Shown: positions 8,293-15,746 of the stretch, in pieces
Numbering within the stretch: the stretch's first letter is position 1
Layout: the number at the start of each line of letters is the position of its first letter
Origin: Trabulsiella odontotermitis
Lineage (GTDB): Bacteria > Pseudomonadota > Gammaproteobacteria > Enterobacterales > Enterobacteriaceae
Assembly: GCF_030053895.1 (NCBI RefSeq)
Contig: NZ_CP125781.1
Coordinates: 3,906,001 to 3,970,000 of the forward strand
DNA length: 64,000 bases
Direction: 5' to 3'
Notes under the pieces: generated by a model
The model's input: only the letters and a program-made list of their open reading frames with translations
Database searches by the model: none
What the model was told of the DNA's origin: nothing
Position numbers and translations under genes: made by a program

Positions 8293-9543
8293 ATGCAACG
8301 GATGTTGTCTTTTTTTCGTCGCCATGCCGCCACGCTGTTCTTTCCGATGGCGTTGATTATTTACGATTTTGCCGCCTACCTGACGACGGATTTAATCCAG
8401 CCGGGCATTATCAACGTGGTCCGCGATTTTAACGCCGATGTCAGTCTCGCCCCGGCCTCCGTCAGCCTCTATCTGGCAGGTGGAATGGCGCTGCAATGGC
8501 TGCTCGGACCGCTCTCGGACAGGATTGGTCGTCGTCCGGTGCTCATCACTGGCGCACTGATTTTTACCCTCGCCTGCACCGCTACGCTGTTTACCACCTC
8601 CATGGAACAGTTTCTGGTGGCGCGGTTCGTGCAGGGTACCAGCATCTGCTTTATCGCTACCGTCGGCTACGTGACCATTCAGGAAGCATTCGGTCAGACG
8701 AAGGGCATCAAGCTGATGGCGATCATCACCTCGATCGTGCTGATTGCACCGGTCATCGGCCCGCTCTCCGGCGCGGCGCTGATGCATTTTATGCACTGGA
8801 AAGCGCTGTTCGGCATTATCGCTTTCCTCGGCTTTCTCGGCTGGCTCGGCCTGCTGCTGGCGATGCCGGAAACCGTACAACGGGGCGTCGTGCCGTTAAG
8901 CGTGACCGGCGTTCTGCGCGATTTCCGCAATGTCTTTCGCAACCGGGTGTTTCAACTTGGCGCGGCGGCGATCACCCTGAGTTACATTCCGATGATGACC
9001 TGGGTGGCCGTGTCGCCGGTGATCCTGATCGACGCAGGCGGCATGACGACTGCGGAGTTCGCCTGGGCGCAGGTACCGGTGTTTGGCGCGGTGATTGTCG
9101 CCAACATGGTGGTGGCGCGGTTCGTGAAAGATCCCACCGAACCGCGGTTCATCTGGCGGGCGATCCCCATCCAGCTGTTCGGGCTTATGTTGCTCATCGT
9201 CGGCAATCTGCTGTGGCCGCATGTCTGGCTGTGGTCAGTCACCGGTACCAGCCTGTACGCGTTCGGCATCGGGCTGATTTTCCCGACGCTGTTCCGCTTT
9301 ACGCTCTTCTCGAATGCTCTGCCGAAAGGCACGGTGTCGGCCTCGCTGAACATGATTATTCTGACCGGGATGGCAGTGGCTGTTGAGGGCGCACGCTGGC
9401 TGTGGTTTAACGGCGGGCGGATCCCGTTCCATCTGCTGGCAGTAGTCGCGGGGATTGCCGTGGTGTTTGCGCTGGCGGGTTTGCTGCGACGCGTCCGGCA
9501 GCATAATGCTTCGCTTCCGGCGACGGAGAAAGAGACTATTTGA
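8293..9543 (+). CDS. mdtM: Multidrug efflux MFS transporter MdtM (YjiO)
   Basis: A major-facilitator protein of 416 residues (E. coli MdtM about 410) with twelve predicted membrane segments. It carries the MFS motif A (GPLSDRIGRRPVL, about residues 73-85) and the Bcr/CflA-type motif C (VLIAPVIGPLSGAAL, about 149-163). MdtM exports antimicrobials, ethidium and bile salts in exchange for protons and supports alkaline pH tolerance in E. coli. The ATG at 8293 is preceded by GGAG; a second in-frame ATG three codons on gives an N-terminus nearer to E. coli. The stop codon is only 10 bp from the left end of an inverted-arm element. Confidence 0.93.
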   Translation: MQRMLSFFRRHAATLFFPMALIIYDFAAYLTTDLIQPGIINVVRDFNADVSLAPASVSLYLAGGMALQWLLGPLSDRIGRRPVLITGALIFTLACTATLFTTSMEQFLVARFVQGTSICFIATVGYVTIQEAFGQTKGIKLMAIITSIVLIAPVIGPLSGAALMHFMHWKALFGIIAFLGFLGWLGLLLAMPETVQRGVVPLSVTGVLRDFRNVFRNRVFQLGAAAITLSYIPMMTWVAVSPVILIDAGGMTTAEFAWAQVPVFGAVIVANMVVARFVKDPTEPRFIWRAIPIQLFGLMLLIVGNLLWPHVWLWSVTGTSLYAFGIGLIFPTLFRFTLFSNALPKGTVSASLNMIILTGMAVAVEGARWLWFNGGRIPFHLLAVVAGIAVVFALAGLLRRVRQHNASLPATEKETI

Positions 9544-9553
9544 GTATGTCAAA

Positions 9554-10149
9554 GGGTTCCGTTCACCTCAATTTTCCTGCCTCTTTGGGGCCATGGCACC
9601 TGTGAACGTGTTAAGGATGCTCGTCGCCGCACCCTTAACAATCCCGGCTCCCGGCAGGAAAATTGCCGCTTCGCGGTGCCCTCCGCTTATTCCTCCAGGC
9701 GGCCGGGTCGGGCGTGAGCCTGCGTCCCTGCAGGCCACACCCTAAGTCCGCATCCTTGCGGACTTTCCCTGCCCTACGGAAACACGTCGGCAATTTTCGG
9801 CCGGACCAGCCACACTTCAGCATCAGTGCGCTCTGTTGTTTTTCTTTCAGCGAAACCTGTCTGCCTGAAATGCAGAACGCGGAAGCGATACTCCGGTCCG
9901 GCTTTAAAATCGATGAGATGTTGACGGCTGACCGGGTCTGCCCGCAGGGAGGCGGGCAGAGGGGACGGCCTGCCGGGACGCAGGCTCGGCCCCGACCCGA
10001 AAGGCAGACGGAATAAGTCGAATGCACCGCGAAGCGGCGATTTTTCCGCCGGGAGCCTGGGTTGCAAGGGAGGTGGCGACGAGCCTCCCTTGCACGTTCA
10101 CGGGCGTTACGGTTTCAGAGTAGCACCACACTGGAAGTGAACGGAACCC
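9554..10149. mobile_element. Inverted-arm element with 13-bp terminal inverted repeats
   Basis: The block is bounded by perfect 13-bp inverted ends (GGGTTCCGTTCAC at 9554-9566 and its complement at 10137-10149). It consists of two imperfect inverted arms: 9554 to about 9745 on the plus strand and about 9774-10149 on the minus strand. Both arms encode versions of the same peptide (TPVNVQGRLVA.../APVNVLRMLVA..., KIAASRC, EPAS[RL]QA). Peptides of this type are, from memory, typical of the Ash / Icd-like ORFs of P4-like satellite phages. No transposase or integrase is present, so it is a remnant or a non-autonomous repeat. It separates mdtM from the MetC-like gene. Confidence 0.55.
9774..10131 (-). 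pseudogene. Frameshifted Ash-like (P4-satellite-type) ORF
   Basis: On the minus strand an ORF opens at 10131 (MWCYSETVTPVNVQGRLVA...) and stops at 9904 with ...STSHRF. The neighbouring frame continues to 9774 with KAGPEYRFRVLHFRQTG...AEVWLVRPKIADVFP. The two frames differ by one base, and the junction is an A4 run (plus strand, about 9905-9908). Removing one base would give a continuous product of roughly 119 residues. The joined peptide resembles Ash-family proteins of P4-like elements as I remember them. No start signal was verified. A shorter, more decayed copy lies in the opposite arm at about 9591-9745. Confidence 0.45.
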
Positions 10150-10179
10150 TGTGCCGTAGTGACATATTCTTACTATCCC

Positions 10180-11370
10180 CTAACGAATGCGCCCGAACCC
10201 GGCATCCAGATCGGCAATCAAATCCTCCACCGCTTCCAGTCCGATATGCACCCGAACCAGCGTGCCGGTGAAATCTACCGCCCCCGCCGGGCGGATCTCG
10301 TTCAGTTCTTCCGGCTGGTTTGCCAGAATCAGCGACTCGAAACCACCCCAGGAATAGGCCATGTGGAACAGCGTGAAGTTGTCGAGGAAATGCGCCAGTT
10401 GCTCGTCACTCAGACGCTTTTTCAGCACAAAGGAGAACAACCCGGAACTGCCGGAAAAATCACGCTGGAAATACTCATGCCCCGGACACTGCGCCACCGC
10501 CGGGTGGTTGACCCGCTCTACTTCCGGTCGGTTCATCAGCCACTGCGCGATTTTGATGCTGCTCTCCTCGTGCTGCCTGAGGCGAATTCCCAGCGTACGC
10601 AGACCGCGGCTGCCATTGTAGGCGGTGTCGGCGTCCAGCGTCTGGCCCATCAGGTAAGAGTTTTCCCGCAGACGATCCCAACAGCGGGCATTGGACACCG
10701 CCGTACCCAGCATCCCGTCCGAGTGGCCGATGGTGTATTTGGTACCTGCCTGAATCGAAATATCGACACCGAAATCCAGTGCCTTAAAGAGCACGCCCGC
10801 CGCCCAGGTATTGTCGATCATAATGACGATCTCCGGGTTAACCGCACGGATCGCTTTTACCATCCCCGGTACATCCTGGACTTCCATGGTGATGGAGCTG
10901 GGAGATTCCAGAAACACCACTTTGGTATTGGGGCGGATAAGATCGACAATACCGGTGCCGATCATCGGATCATAATAGGTCGTTTCCACGTTGAACTTGC
11001 TGAGGATCTTCGTGCAAAAATCCTGCGTAGGTTCGTACGCTGCACCGGTCACCAGGATATGATCGCCGCTCTCAACGAACGCCAGAATCGCATTGGTTAC
11101 CGCTGCCGCACCGCACGGATACAGCGCGCATCCGACACCCCCTTCCAGTTCACTCATCGCTTTCTGGAAAGCAAAGTGGGTATAGGTTCCGCGTCGACCG
11201 TAAAACAACTCACCGTTCGCCCGGTTGGCGGTGGCAAATTTCTTCTCTTTCACCGAATCGAACACCAGCGAAGAGGCGCGCTGGATCACCGGGTTAACCG
11301 CGCCCTGAGTGTAGCGTTTGTCGCGCCCGGCAATCACCAACTGCGTTTCGAGTCTGATGGAATCTTTCAT
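10180..11370 (-). CDS. MetC-like PLP-dependent cysteine-S-conjugate beta-lyase
   Basis: A 396-residue Cys/Met-metabolism PLP enzyme closely resembling E. coli MetC (395 aa). Shared features include the phosphate-binding/active-site tyrosine region RANGELFYGRRG near residues 49-60, the CGAAAV motif, IDNTWAAGVLF, and the PLP lysine within SIQAGTKYTIGHSD at Lys211 (E. coli Lys210). GGAG lies five bases before the ATG. It probably cleaves C-S bonds of cystathionine, cystine or other S-conjugates in the cytosol. It lies 39 bp downstream of, and is probably co-transcribed with, the DAACS transporter, which suggests uptake and breakdown of a sulfur amino acid. The true metC is normally elsewhere on the chromosome, so this is probably a paralogue. 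Confidence 0.85.
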   Translation of the reverse strand: MKDSIRLETQLVIAGRDKRYTQGAVNPVIQRASSLVFDSVKEKKFATANRANGELFYGRRGTYTHFAFQKAMSELEGGVGCALYPCGAAAVTNAILAFVESGDHILVTGAAYEPTQDFCTKILSKFNVETTYYDPMIGTGIVDLIRPNTKVVFLESPSSITMEVQDVPGMVKAIRAVNPEIVIMIDNTWAAGVLFKALDFGVDISIQAGTKYTIGHSDGMLGTAVSNARCWDRLRENSYLMGQTLDADTAYNGSRGLRTLGIRLRQHEESSIKIAQWLMNRPEVERVNHPAVAQCPGHEYFQRDFSGSSGLFSFVLKKRLSDEQLAHFLDNFTLFHMAYSWGGFESLILANQPEELNEIRPAGAVDFTGTLVRVHIGLEAVEDLIADLDAGFGRIR

Positions 11371-11409
11371 AACGTCTCCTGTGACATCCTTTTAATCCGT
11401 TTGGGAAAT

Positions 11410-12642
11410 TTATAACGCTGCGGCCGTCTGAGAGGCTTCAGAAACAGGCTGTTTTTTGCCAGTGAAGCGTTCGATGATTTGCGCCGCATTCAAATCGTGA
11501 ATGACGTTAATCAGCGTGGCGGGCGCATCAGTAATGGTACCGAGCACTACCAGCATCGGGATGGTCTCCATCGGTAACCCCAACGTGGTGACGATGAAAA
11601 TCTCACCGAGGAACGCGCCGCCTGGCACGCCGCCAACGATAATCGCGGAGAGGACGGCAATCAGCATGGTGAGGAAGAAGGTCTCCGTGGTGAACTCCAT
11701 CCCCAGCACCGAGTAGATAAAGACGATTTTCAGTGCCGCAATCATCGCTACGCCGCCCTTGTTCAGGTTCACCAGTAACGGCAGGGAGACATCGACGATT
11801 TCCGGGTTGATCCCCATCGCTTTACCGGCGTGAATGGTGACTGGCAACGTTCCGAGCGAAGAACAGGTGCCCAGCGCGGTCACTGAGGGCGGGATCGCAT
11901 TGCGCCAGAAGGCTTTCACCGCCGGCATGCCGCCGCCAATCCAGGAATAAACAATGGAGCCGAGCACGTAGTAGATCACTGTCGCCGCCATAAACAGAAT
12001 GATGGCGCGGGCAAAGGTGAGCAGAATACCGGAGTCCTGGCTGGCCATCGTCGCGGCGAAGTAGCAACCCAGACCGATGGGCGCGACCGTCATGATGATA
12101 GAGACCACTTTCATAATCACCGTGTTGGCATCTTCCAGTAACGAGGCGATACGTCTGCCAGCGCTGTCAGATTGACCAATGGCGATCCCGGCGATAATCG
12201 CCATCACAATCAGCGCCAGAATGTTGGATTTTGAAAACAGCCCCACGAAATCATGCGTGGTGATCATGCTGACAAAATCCATCTTGCCGCTGCCCGCTTC
12301 CACAGTTTTCGACAGGTCAATCGTCACGCCCTGCGCCGGGTTGTACCACAATGCAAGTGCGACAATCCCTGCCGCCGGAATAAGCGCCATGGCGATCGAG
12401 ACAATAAAAATAATCGCCATAATACGACCCAGACGTTTCAGGTCGGTCATTCTGGCGATGGATGACATCACGCTGATACCCACCAGCGGGACGATGATCA
12501 TAAATAACAGGTTAAGGAAAATTTGCCCCAGGGGTTGTAGTTTTGCGGCAAACGTTGGCGCGTAAATTCCCAGAACGCCGCCAGCAATCAAAGCAAGTAA
12601 TAAAATAATAGACGATCTGTAGGGTTCGAGTCGTGACCACAT
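11410..12642 (-). CDS. Dicarboxylate/amino acid:cation symporter (DAACS family)
   Basis: The 410-residue inner-membrane transporter has the DAACS/SDF architecture, with a serine-rich re-entrant region near residue 265 (SVTALGTCSSLGTLPVT) and the second hairpin GGVPGGAFLGE near residues 338-348. ATG 12642 is chosen because AGGTG lies six bases upstream. The family takes up acidic or neutral amino acids and dicarboxylates with Na+ or H+. Co-orientation with the MetC-like lyase suggests cystine, cystathionine or a related substrate, which is inference. It is divergent from the LysR gene at 12868, the probable regulator. Confidence 0.85.
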   Translation of the reverse strand: MWSRLEPYRSSIILLLALIAGGVLGIYAPTFAAKLQPLGQIFLNLLFMIIVPLVGISVMSSIARMTDLKRLGRIMAIIFIVSIAMALIPAAGIVALALWYNPAQGVTIDLSKTVEAGSGKMDFVSMITTHDFVGLFSKSNILALIVMAIIAGIAIGQSDSAGRRIASLLEDANTVIMKVVSIIMTVAPIGLGCYFAATMASQDSGILLTFARAIILFMAATVIYYVLGSIVYSWIGGGMPAVKAFWRNAIPPSVTALGTCSSLGTLPVTIHAGKAMGINPEIVDVSLPLLVNLNKGGVAMIAALKIVFIYSVLGMEFTTETFFLTMLIAVLSAIIVGGVPGGAFLGEIFIVTTLGLPMETIPMLVVLGTITDAPATLINVIHDLNAAQIIERFTGKKQPVSEASQTAAAL

Positions 12643-12867
12643 AACAGGCACCTTTTTAATTTAAATATTATGAACTGAGATAACATTCACACTTTTATTA
12701 TCTCTGATGCGACTTCCTTTTATTTTGTGACGCACTTCACTTAAGTTGTCATCTTTTCATTTTGTCAGGAACTCATTTCCTGTGATTCAATAGTTGCATG
12801 TTTCAAATGGGATTGTAACGGGCTATTCGTACCGTTTTCGCAAATCACTTGTGAATGGAAGGAAACA
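12643..12867. promoter_or_regulatory. Divergent promoter region, DAACS transporter / LysR
   Basis: A 225-bp AT-rich intergenic region between the divergent transporter-lyase operon and its presumed LysR regulator. This arrangement normally holds the LysR binding sites and both promoters. I could not single out a T-N11-A box with confidence. Confidence 0.5.
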
Positions 12868-13794
12868 ATGAGCACCCCCATTTCGCTAAAGCATCTGGAA
12901 TTTTTCGTCAGGATTGTCGAATGTGGCGGATTATCTGAAGCGGCATCACAATTAAATGTTTCCCCCTCAGCAGTCAGTAAAAGCCTGACCGCAATGGAAG
13001 ATATTCTCGGTACAACGCTAATTAAACGCACAACAAGAAGCATTACCCTGACCGATGCCGGGCAATATCTTTTTAATCGCGCCAATAAATTACTAAAAGA
13101 ATTTGATGAAGCGCTAAATACCACCACGGGTTATTATCAGAATCCGCAGGGAGAATTACGAATTACCTGCTCGATTGCCTTCGGTTATGCGCGACTGGTC
13201 AATCTGGTGGATAAATTCCGCAACCTGTGTCCGGACGTCAATTTATATATTGATCTGAATGACAATTTTGTGAACCTGAATGAAGCGGATTACGATATCG
13301 CCCTGCGAATTTCCATGGCGCCGCCACAAAATTATGCCATGCGCAAACTCGCGCCCATCCGCTGGGCATATTGCGCATCGCCGGGGTATCTGCGAAAAAA
13401 AGGCATCCCGCAGCGGCGTGTTGATCTCGTCGAGCACGACTGTCTGGTTTATCCGGGTCTGACGCCAGTACTCAAAGTGCCGGACGATCAGGAGCGGCTG
13501 CACCAGTTGAAAGTACGAATGCCCATTCAGGCCAACAGCAGTCTGGTATTGTTGAAGTCAGTACTCGAAGATCAGGGCGTCGCGTATCTGCCCACGTATC
13601 TGATTGGCGATCACATTCAGAAAGAGGAGATCACCCCGCTGATGCTTGACGGCAACATCACCTGCGAAACCCATGCGCTCTATGCGCTCTATTTCCCCAG
13701 CAAATACAGCAACCCAAAAGTGCGCGCGTTTATCGATTTCCTGGTGGAAGAACTGGCGCCGATCCCCGCCTGGGACAGTTGGATACCGGGGTGA
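12868..13794 (+). CDS. LysR-family regulator, divergent from transporter/C-S lyase operon
   Basis: A 308-residue LysR protein. The N-terminal winged helix (about residues 6-65: LEFFVRIVECGGLSEAASQLNVSPSAVSKSL) is followed by a substrate-binding domain of the CrgA/DmlR-like group (AYCASPGYLRKKG near residue 170). GGAAGGAAAC precedes the ATG. Position and divergence point to control of the adjacent DAACS-MetC-like operon. The co-inducer is unknown. Confidence 0.87.
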   Translation: MSTPISLKHLEFFVRIVECGGLSEAASQLNVSPSAVSKSLTAMEDILGTTLIKRTTRSITLTDAGQYLFNRANKLLKEFDEALNTTTGYYQNPQGELRITCSIAFGYARLVNLVDKFRNLCPDVNLYIDLNDNFVNLNEADYDIALRISMAPPQNYAMRKLAPIRWAYCASPGYLRKKGIPQRRVDLVEHDCLVYPGLTPVLKVPDDQERLHQLKVRMPIQANSSLVLLKSVLEDQGVAYLPTYLIGDHIQKEEITPLMLDGNITCETHALYALYFPSKYSNPKVRAFIDFLVEELAPIPAWDSWIPG

Positions 13795-13829
13795 GAAGGG
13801 AAGCAAAAACAACGGTAAATATTTCTGAT

Positions 13830-13851
13830 GACGGGGCCTTTCAGCCCCGTC
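13830..13851. terminator. GC-rich hairpin between LysR gene and small ORF
   Basis: Arms GACGGGGC and GCCCCGTC around a 6-base loop between two converging genes. The U-tract is poor on both strands, so termination efficiency is uncertain. Confidence 0.5.
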
Positions 13852-13857
13852 GGTACT

Positions 13858-14016
13858 TTACTGCTGAGCGCGTGGCACCACACCGTTAACCTGTAACTCG
13901 ATATGCTGAGCCTCGAAGCAGTCAAACTTAAGGCTGTCAGCCTTAAGCGTAACGCCACCGAGCAGGAGAAGCGCGATAACAACGATAATGACCACATCAC
14001 GACGTGATATTTTCAC
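13858..14016 (-). CDS. Putative 52-aa single-pass membrane protein
   Basis: A GTG start at 14016 is preceded by a strong GGAGG (complement of 14024-14028) seven bases away. The product has a basic N-terminus (MKISRRD), one hydrophobic helix (VVIIVVIALLLLGGVTL, residues 8-24) and a soluble tail with one Cys. An upstream in-frame GTG at 14040 is less likely because it lacks such a ribosome binding site. I do not recognise a family; it does not match the Hok, Ldr, Ibs or TisB types. It ends next to a GC-rich hairpin (13830-13851) that could serve as terminator for it and for the LysR gene. Toxic small membrane protein is one possibility only. Confidence 0.55.
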   Translation of the reverse strand: MKISRRDVVIIVVIALLLLGGVTLKADSLKFDCFEAQHIELQVNGVVPRAQQ

Positions 14017-14086
14017 TACCCTGCCTCCATGCATCGCCACACTCTACCGCCGTTAATCCGGGCGTTCATGACGGGTGCAATCAAAG

Positions 14087-14392
14087 ATGTGGCTTAGATT
14101 GCAAGAGCGGGCGGGGTTATTTGGCTTTCATACCCAGTGGGAGCTACCCCAATGAAAGACCCAAGGCGAGTGCTATCCCGCCAGCCGGGGACTCTCATAG
14201 AAAGTACCCGACTGGCAAGATGCGCACCGTTAACCGTACTCGGTACTGTCATCTAATCCACGCACTTATTTTGCCTGCAAACCTTTCGATGAGAACGGAT
14301 ATTTCCAGAATCGACCTCTCAGTTCTTAATGTAAATGGGTTGAAAAACCATCACAGAAGGGTACACTTCACATGTGGCTTAGATTGCAAGAG
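14087..14392 (+). repeat. Pair of 21-bp perfect direct repeats
   Basis: Copies at 14087-14107 and 14372-14392, both containing GGCTTAGATTGCAAGAG, separated by 264 bp. Flanking bases differ, so the identity is confined to the 21-mer. The spacing suggests a duplication footprint, twin promoters or regulatory sites, or ends of a small element. Confidence 0.7.
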
Positions 14393-14456
14393 TAAACGCA
14401 ACGTCAGGCGCTTGCTACGCCGGGCGGACGGGCCGCTAACCCGTTATGCACACCCT

Positions 14457-14490
14457 AAAAAGTCGCTGTTTTCAGCGGCTTTTTTGTTTT
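14457..14490 (+). terminator. Intrinsic terminator upstream of yjiM
   Basis: Hairpin AGTCGCTG / CAGCGGCT followed by TTTTTTGTTTT on the plus strand. It ends a transcript coming from the otherwise gene-free stretch to its left, about 95 bp before the yjiM start. Confidence 0.75.
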
Positions 14491-14585
14491 CTGAATCCCG
14501 TCGCAGATCAACATAACCACAAATAATTTACGGTTATAATGCTTGCTCTTTTCATCATCTCCCGTGTTACGGGGAAGGAAAAAGC

Positions 14586-15737
14586 ATGTCACTCATCACC
14601 GAATTACCCGCCCTGTTTGATCAATTCTCAGAAGCTCGCCAGAAAGGCTTTCTCACCGTCATGGAACTGAAAGATCGCGGTATTCCGCTGGTCGGCACCT
14701 ATTGTACGTTTATGCCGCAGGAGATCCCGATGGCGGCGGGCGCCGTGGTGGTTTCACTGTGCTCCACTTCCGATGAAACCATCGAAGAAGCGGAGAAGGA
14801 TCTGCCGCGCAACCTCTGCCCGTTGATTAAAAGCAGCTACGGCTTTGGCAAAACCGACAAATGCCCCTACTTCTACTTTTCCGATCTGGTGGTCGGCGAA
14901 ACCACCTGCGACGGTAAGAAAAAAATGTACGAGTACATGGCGGACTTCAAACCGGTTCACGTCATGCAGTTGCCCAACAGTGCCGACGATGCCGCCTCAC
15001 GCGCCCTGTGGAAAGCGGAAATGCGCCGCCTGCAACAGGCCGTTGAAGCGCGTTTCGGCAAAACGATTGACGAGTCCGCGCTGCGTGACGCCATCGTGCT
15101 GAAAAACCGCGAGCGCCGCGCGCTGGCTGATTTCTATCGCCTCGGCCAGCTCAATCCGCCTGCGCTGAGCGGCGTCGATCTGCTGAAAGTGGTCTACGGC
15201 GCCACCTTCCGTTTTGACAAGGAAGCACTGATTGCCGAACTGGACGCAATGACCGCCCGGGTGAAAGCCGACTGGCAGGCCGGGAAACGGCTCGACGCCC
15301 GTCCGCGCATTCTTATCACCGGTTGCCCGATTGGCGGCGCAGCGGAGAAAGTGGTGCGCGCCATTGAGGACAACGGCGGCTGGGTGGTCGGTTATGAAAA
15401 CTGCACCGGCGCCAAAGCCACTGAGCGTAACGTGGCGGAAACCGGCGATGTCTGGGAAGCGCTGGCGGATAAATATCTGGCGATCGGCTGCTCGTGCCTG
15501 TCGCCCAATACCCAGCGATTAACCCTGCTGAGCCAGATGGTTGAGGAGTATCAGGCAGACGGGGTGATCGACGTGATCCTTCAGGCCTGCCATACCTATG
15601 CCGTGGAATCGCTGGCGATCAAACGCCACGTTCGTCAGCAACACAACATTCCCTACATGGCGATCGAGACGGATTACTCCACCGCCGATATCGGCCAGCT
15701 CAGCACGCGTGTCGCCGCATTCATTGAAATGTTGTAA
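14586..15737 (+). CDS. yjiM: 2-hydroxyacyl-CoA dehydratase subunit YjiM (HgdB/FldC-like)
   Basis: A 383-residue member of the 2-hydroxyglutaryl-CoA dehydratase D-component family, with conserved cysteines that could bind a 4Fe-4S cluster (for example NLCPLIKSSYGFG near residues 77-89, TGCPIGG near 246, and GCSCLSPN near 301). It is followed 9 bp later by yjiL, the ATP-dependent activator. Together they resemble the dehydratase/activator pairs used by anaerobes to remove water from 2-hydroxyacyl-CoA or to reduce aromatic rings. Only one dehydratase subunit is present, whereas classical enzymes have two, so the real reaction is open (double-cubane-cluster-type reductases are an alternative). 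Confidence 0.88.
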   Translation: MSLITELPALFDQFSEARQKGFLTVMELKDRGIPLVGTYCTFMPQEIPMAAGAVVVSLCSTSDETIEEAEKDLPRNLCPLIKSSYGFGKTDKCPYFYFSDLVVGETTCDGKKKMYEYMADFKPVHVMQLPNSADDAASRALWKAEMRRLQQAVEARFGKTIDESALRDAIVLKNRERRALADFYRLGQLNPPALSGVDLLKVVYGATFRFDKEALIAELDAMTARVKADWQAGKRLDARPRILITGCPIGGAAEKVVRAIEDNGGWVVGYENCTGAKATERNVAETGDVWEALADKYLAIGCSCLSPNTQRLTLLSQMVEEYQADGVIDVILQACHTYAVESLAIKRHVRQQHNIPYMAIETDYSTADIGQLSTRVAAFIEML

Positions 15738-15746
15738 GGAGCGGGA

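Larger units (their letters stand above)
14041..14585 (+). other. Non-coding stretch with 21-bp direct repeat and terminator; candidate RNA
   Basis: No recognised gene. A perfect 21-bp direct repeat (begins ATGTGGCTTAGATTG) lies at 14087-14107 and 14372-14392, 285 bp apart. The first copy is also part of an inverted repeat, TGCAATC (14077-14083) with GATTGCA (14097-14103). The region ends in a good intrinsic terminator at about 14458-14490. This organisation (repeat, stem, terminator, 790 bp without a known protein) is compatible with one or two small RNAs on the plus strand or with the relic of an excised element. A 170-codon frame across it starts in the repeat-poor part and has no family resemblance, so I do not call it. 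Confidence 0.4.

Noticed and set aside
8496..9386. 296-codon alternate frame inside mdtM
   Set aside because: Same-strand off-frame shadow of a clear MFS transporter; Arg-rich composition.
9554..10149. Insertion sequence with its own transposase
   Set aside because: The terminal inverted repeats are real but no DDE or HUH transposase frame exists inside and no clear target-site duplication was found.
10159..11415. 418-codon plus-strand frame opposite the MetC-like gene
   Set aside because: It lies wholly antisense to a gene with clear family motifs and the PLP lysine; its translation is rich in His, Arg and Gln as expected of a complementary-strand shadow.
14087..14392. CRISPR array
   Set aside because: Only two repeat copies with a 264-bp gap and no cas genes.
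14004..14516. 170-codon plus-strand frame over the repeat region
   Set aside because: It runs through the 21-bp repeats and the terminator, has a composition unlike a protein and no ribosome binding site; a structured RNA explanation is preferred.
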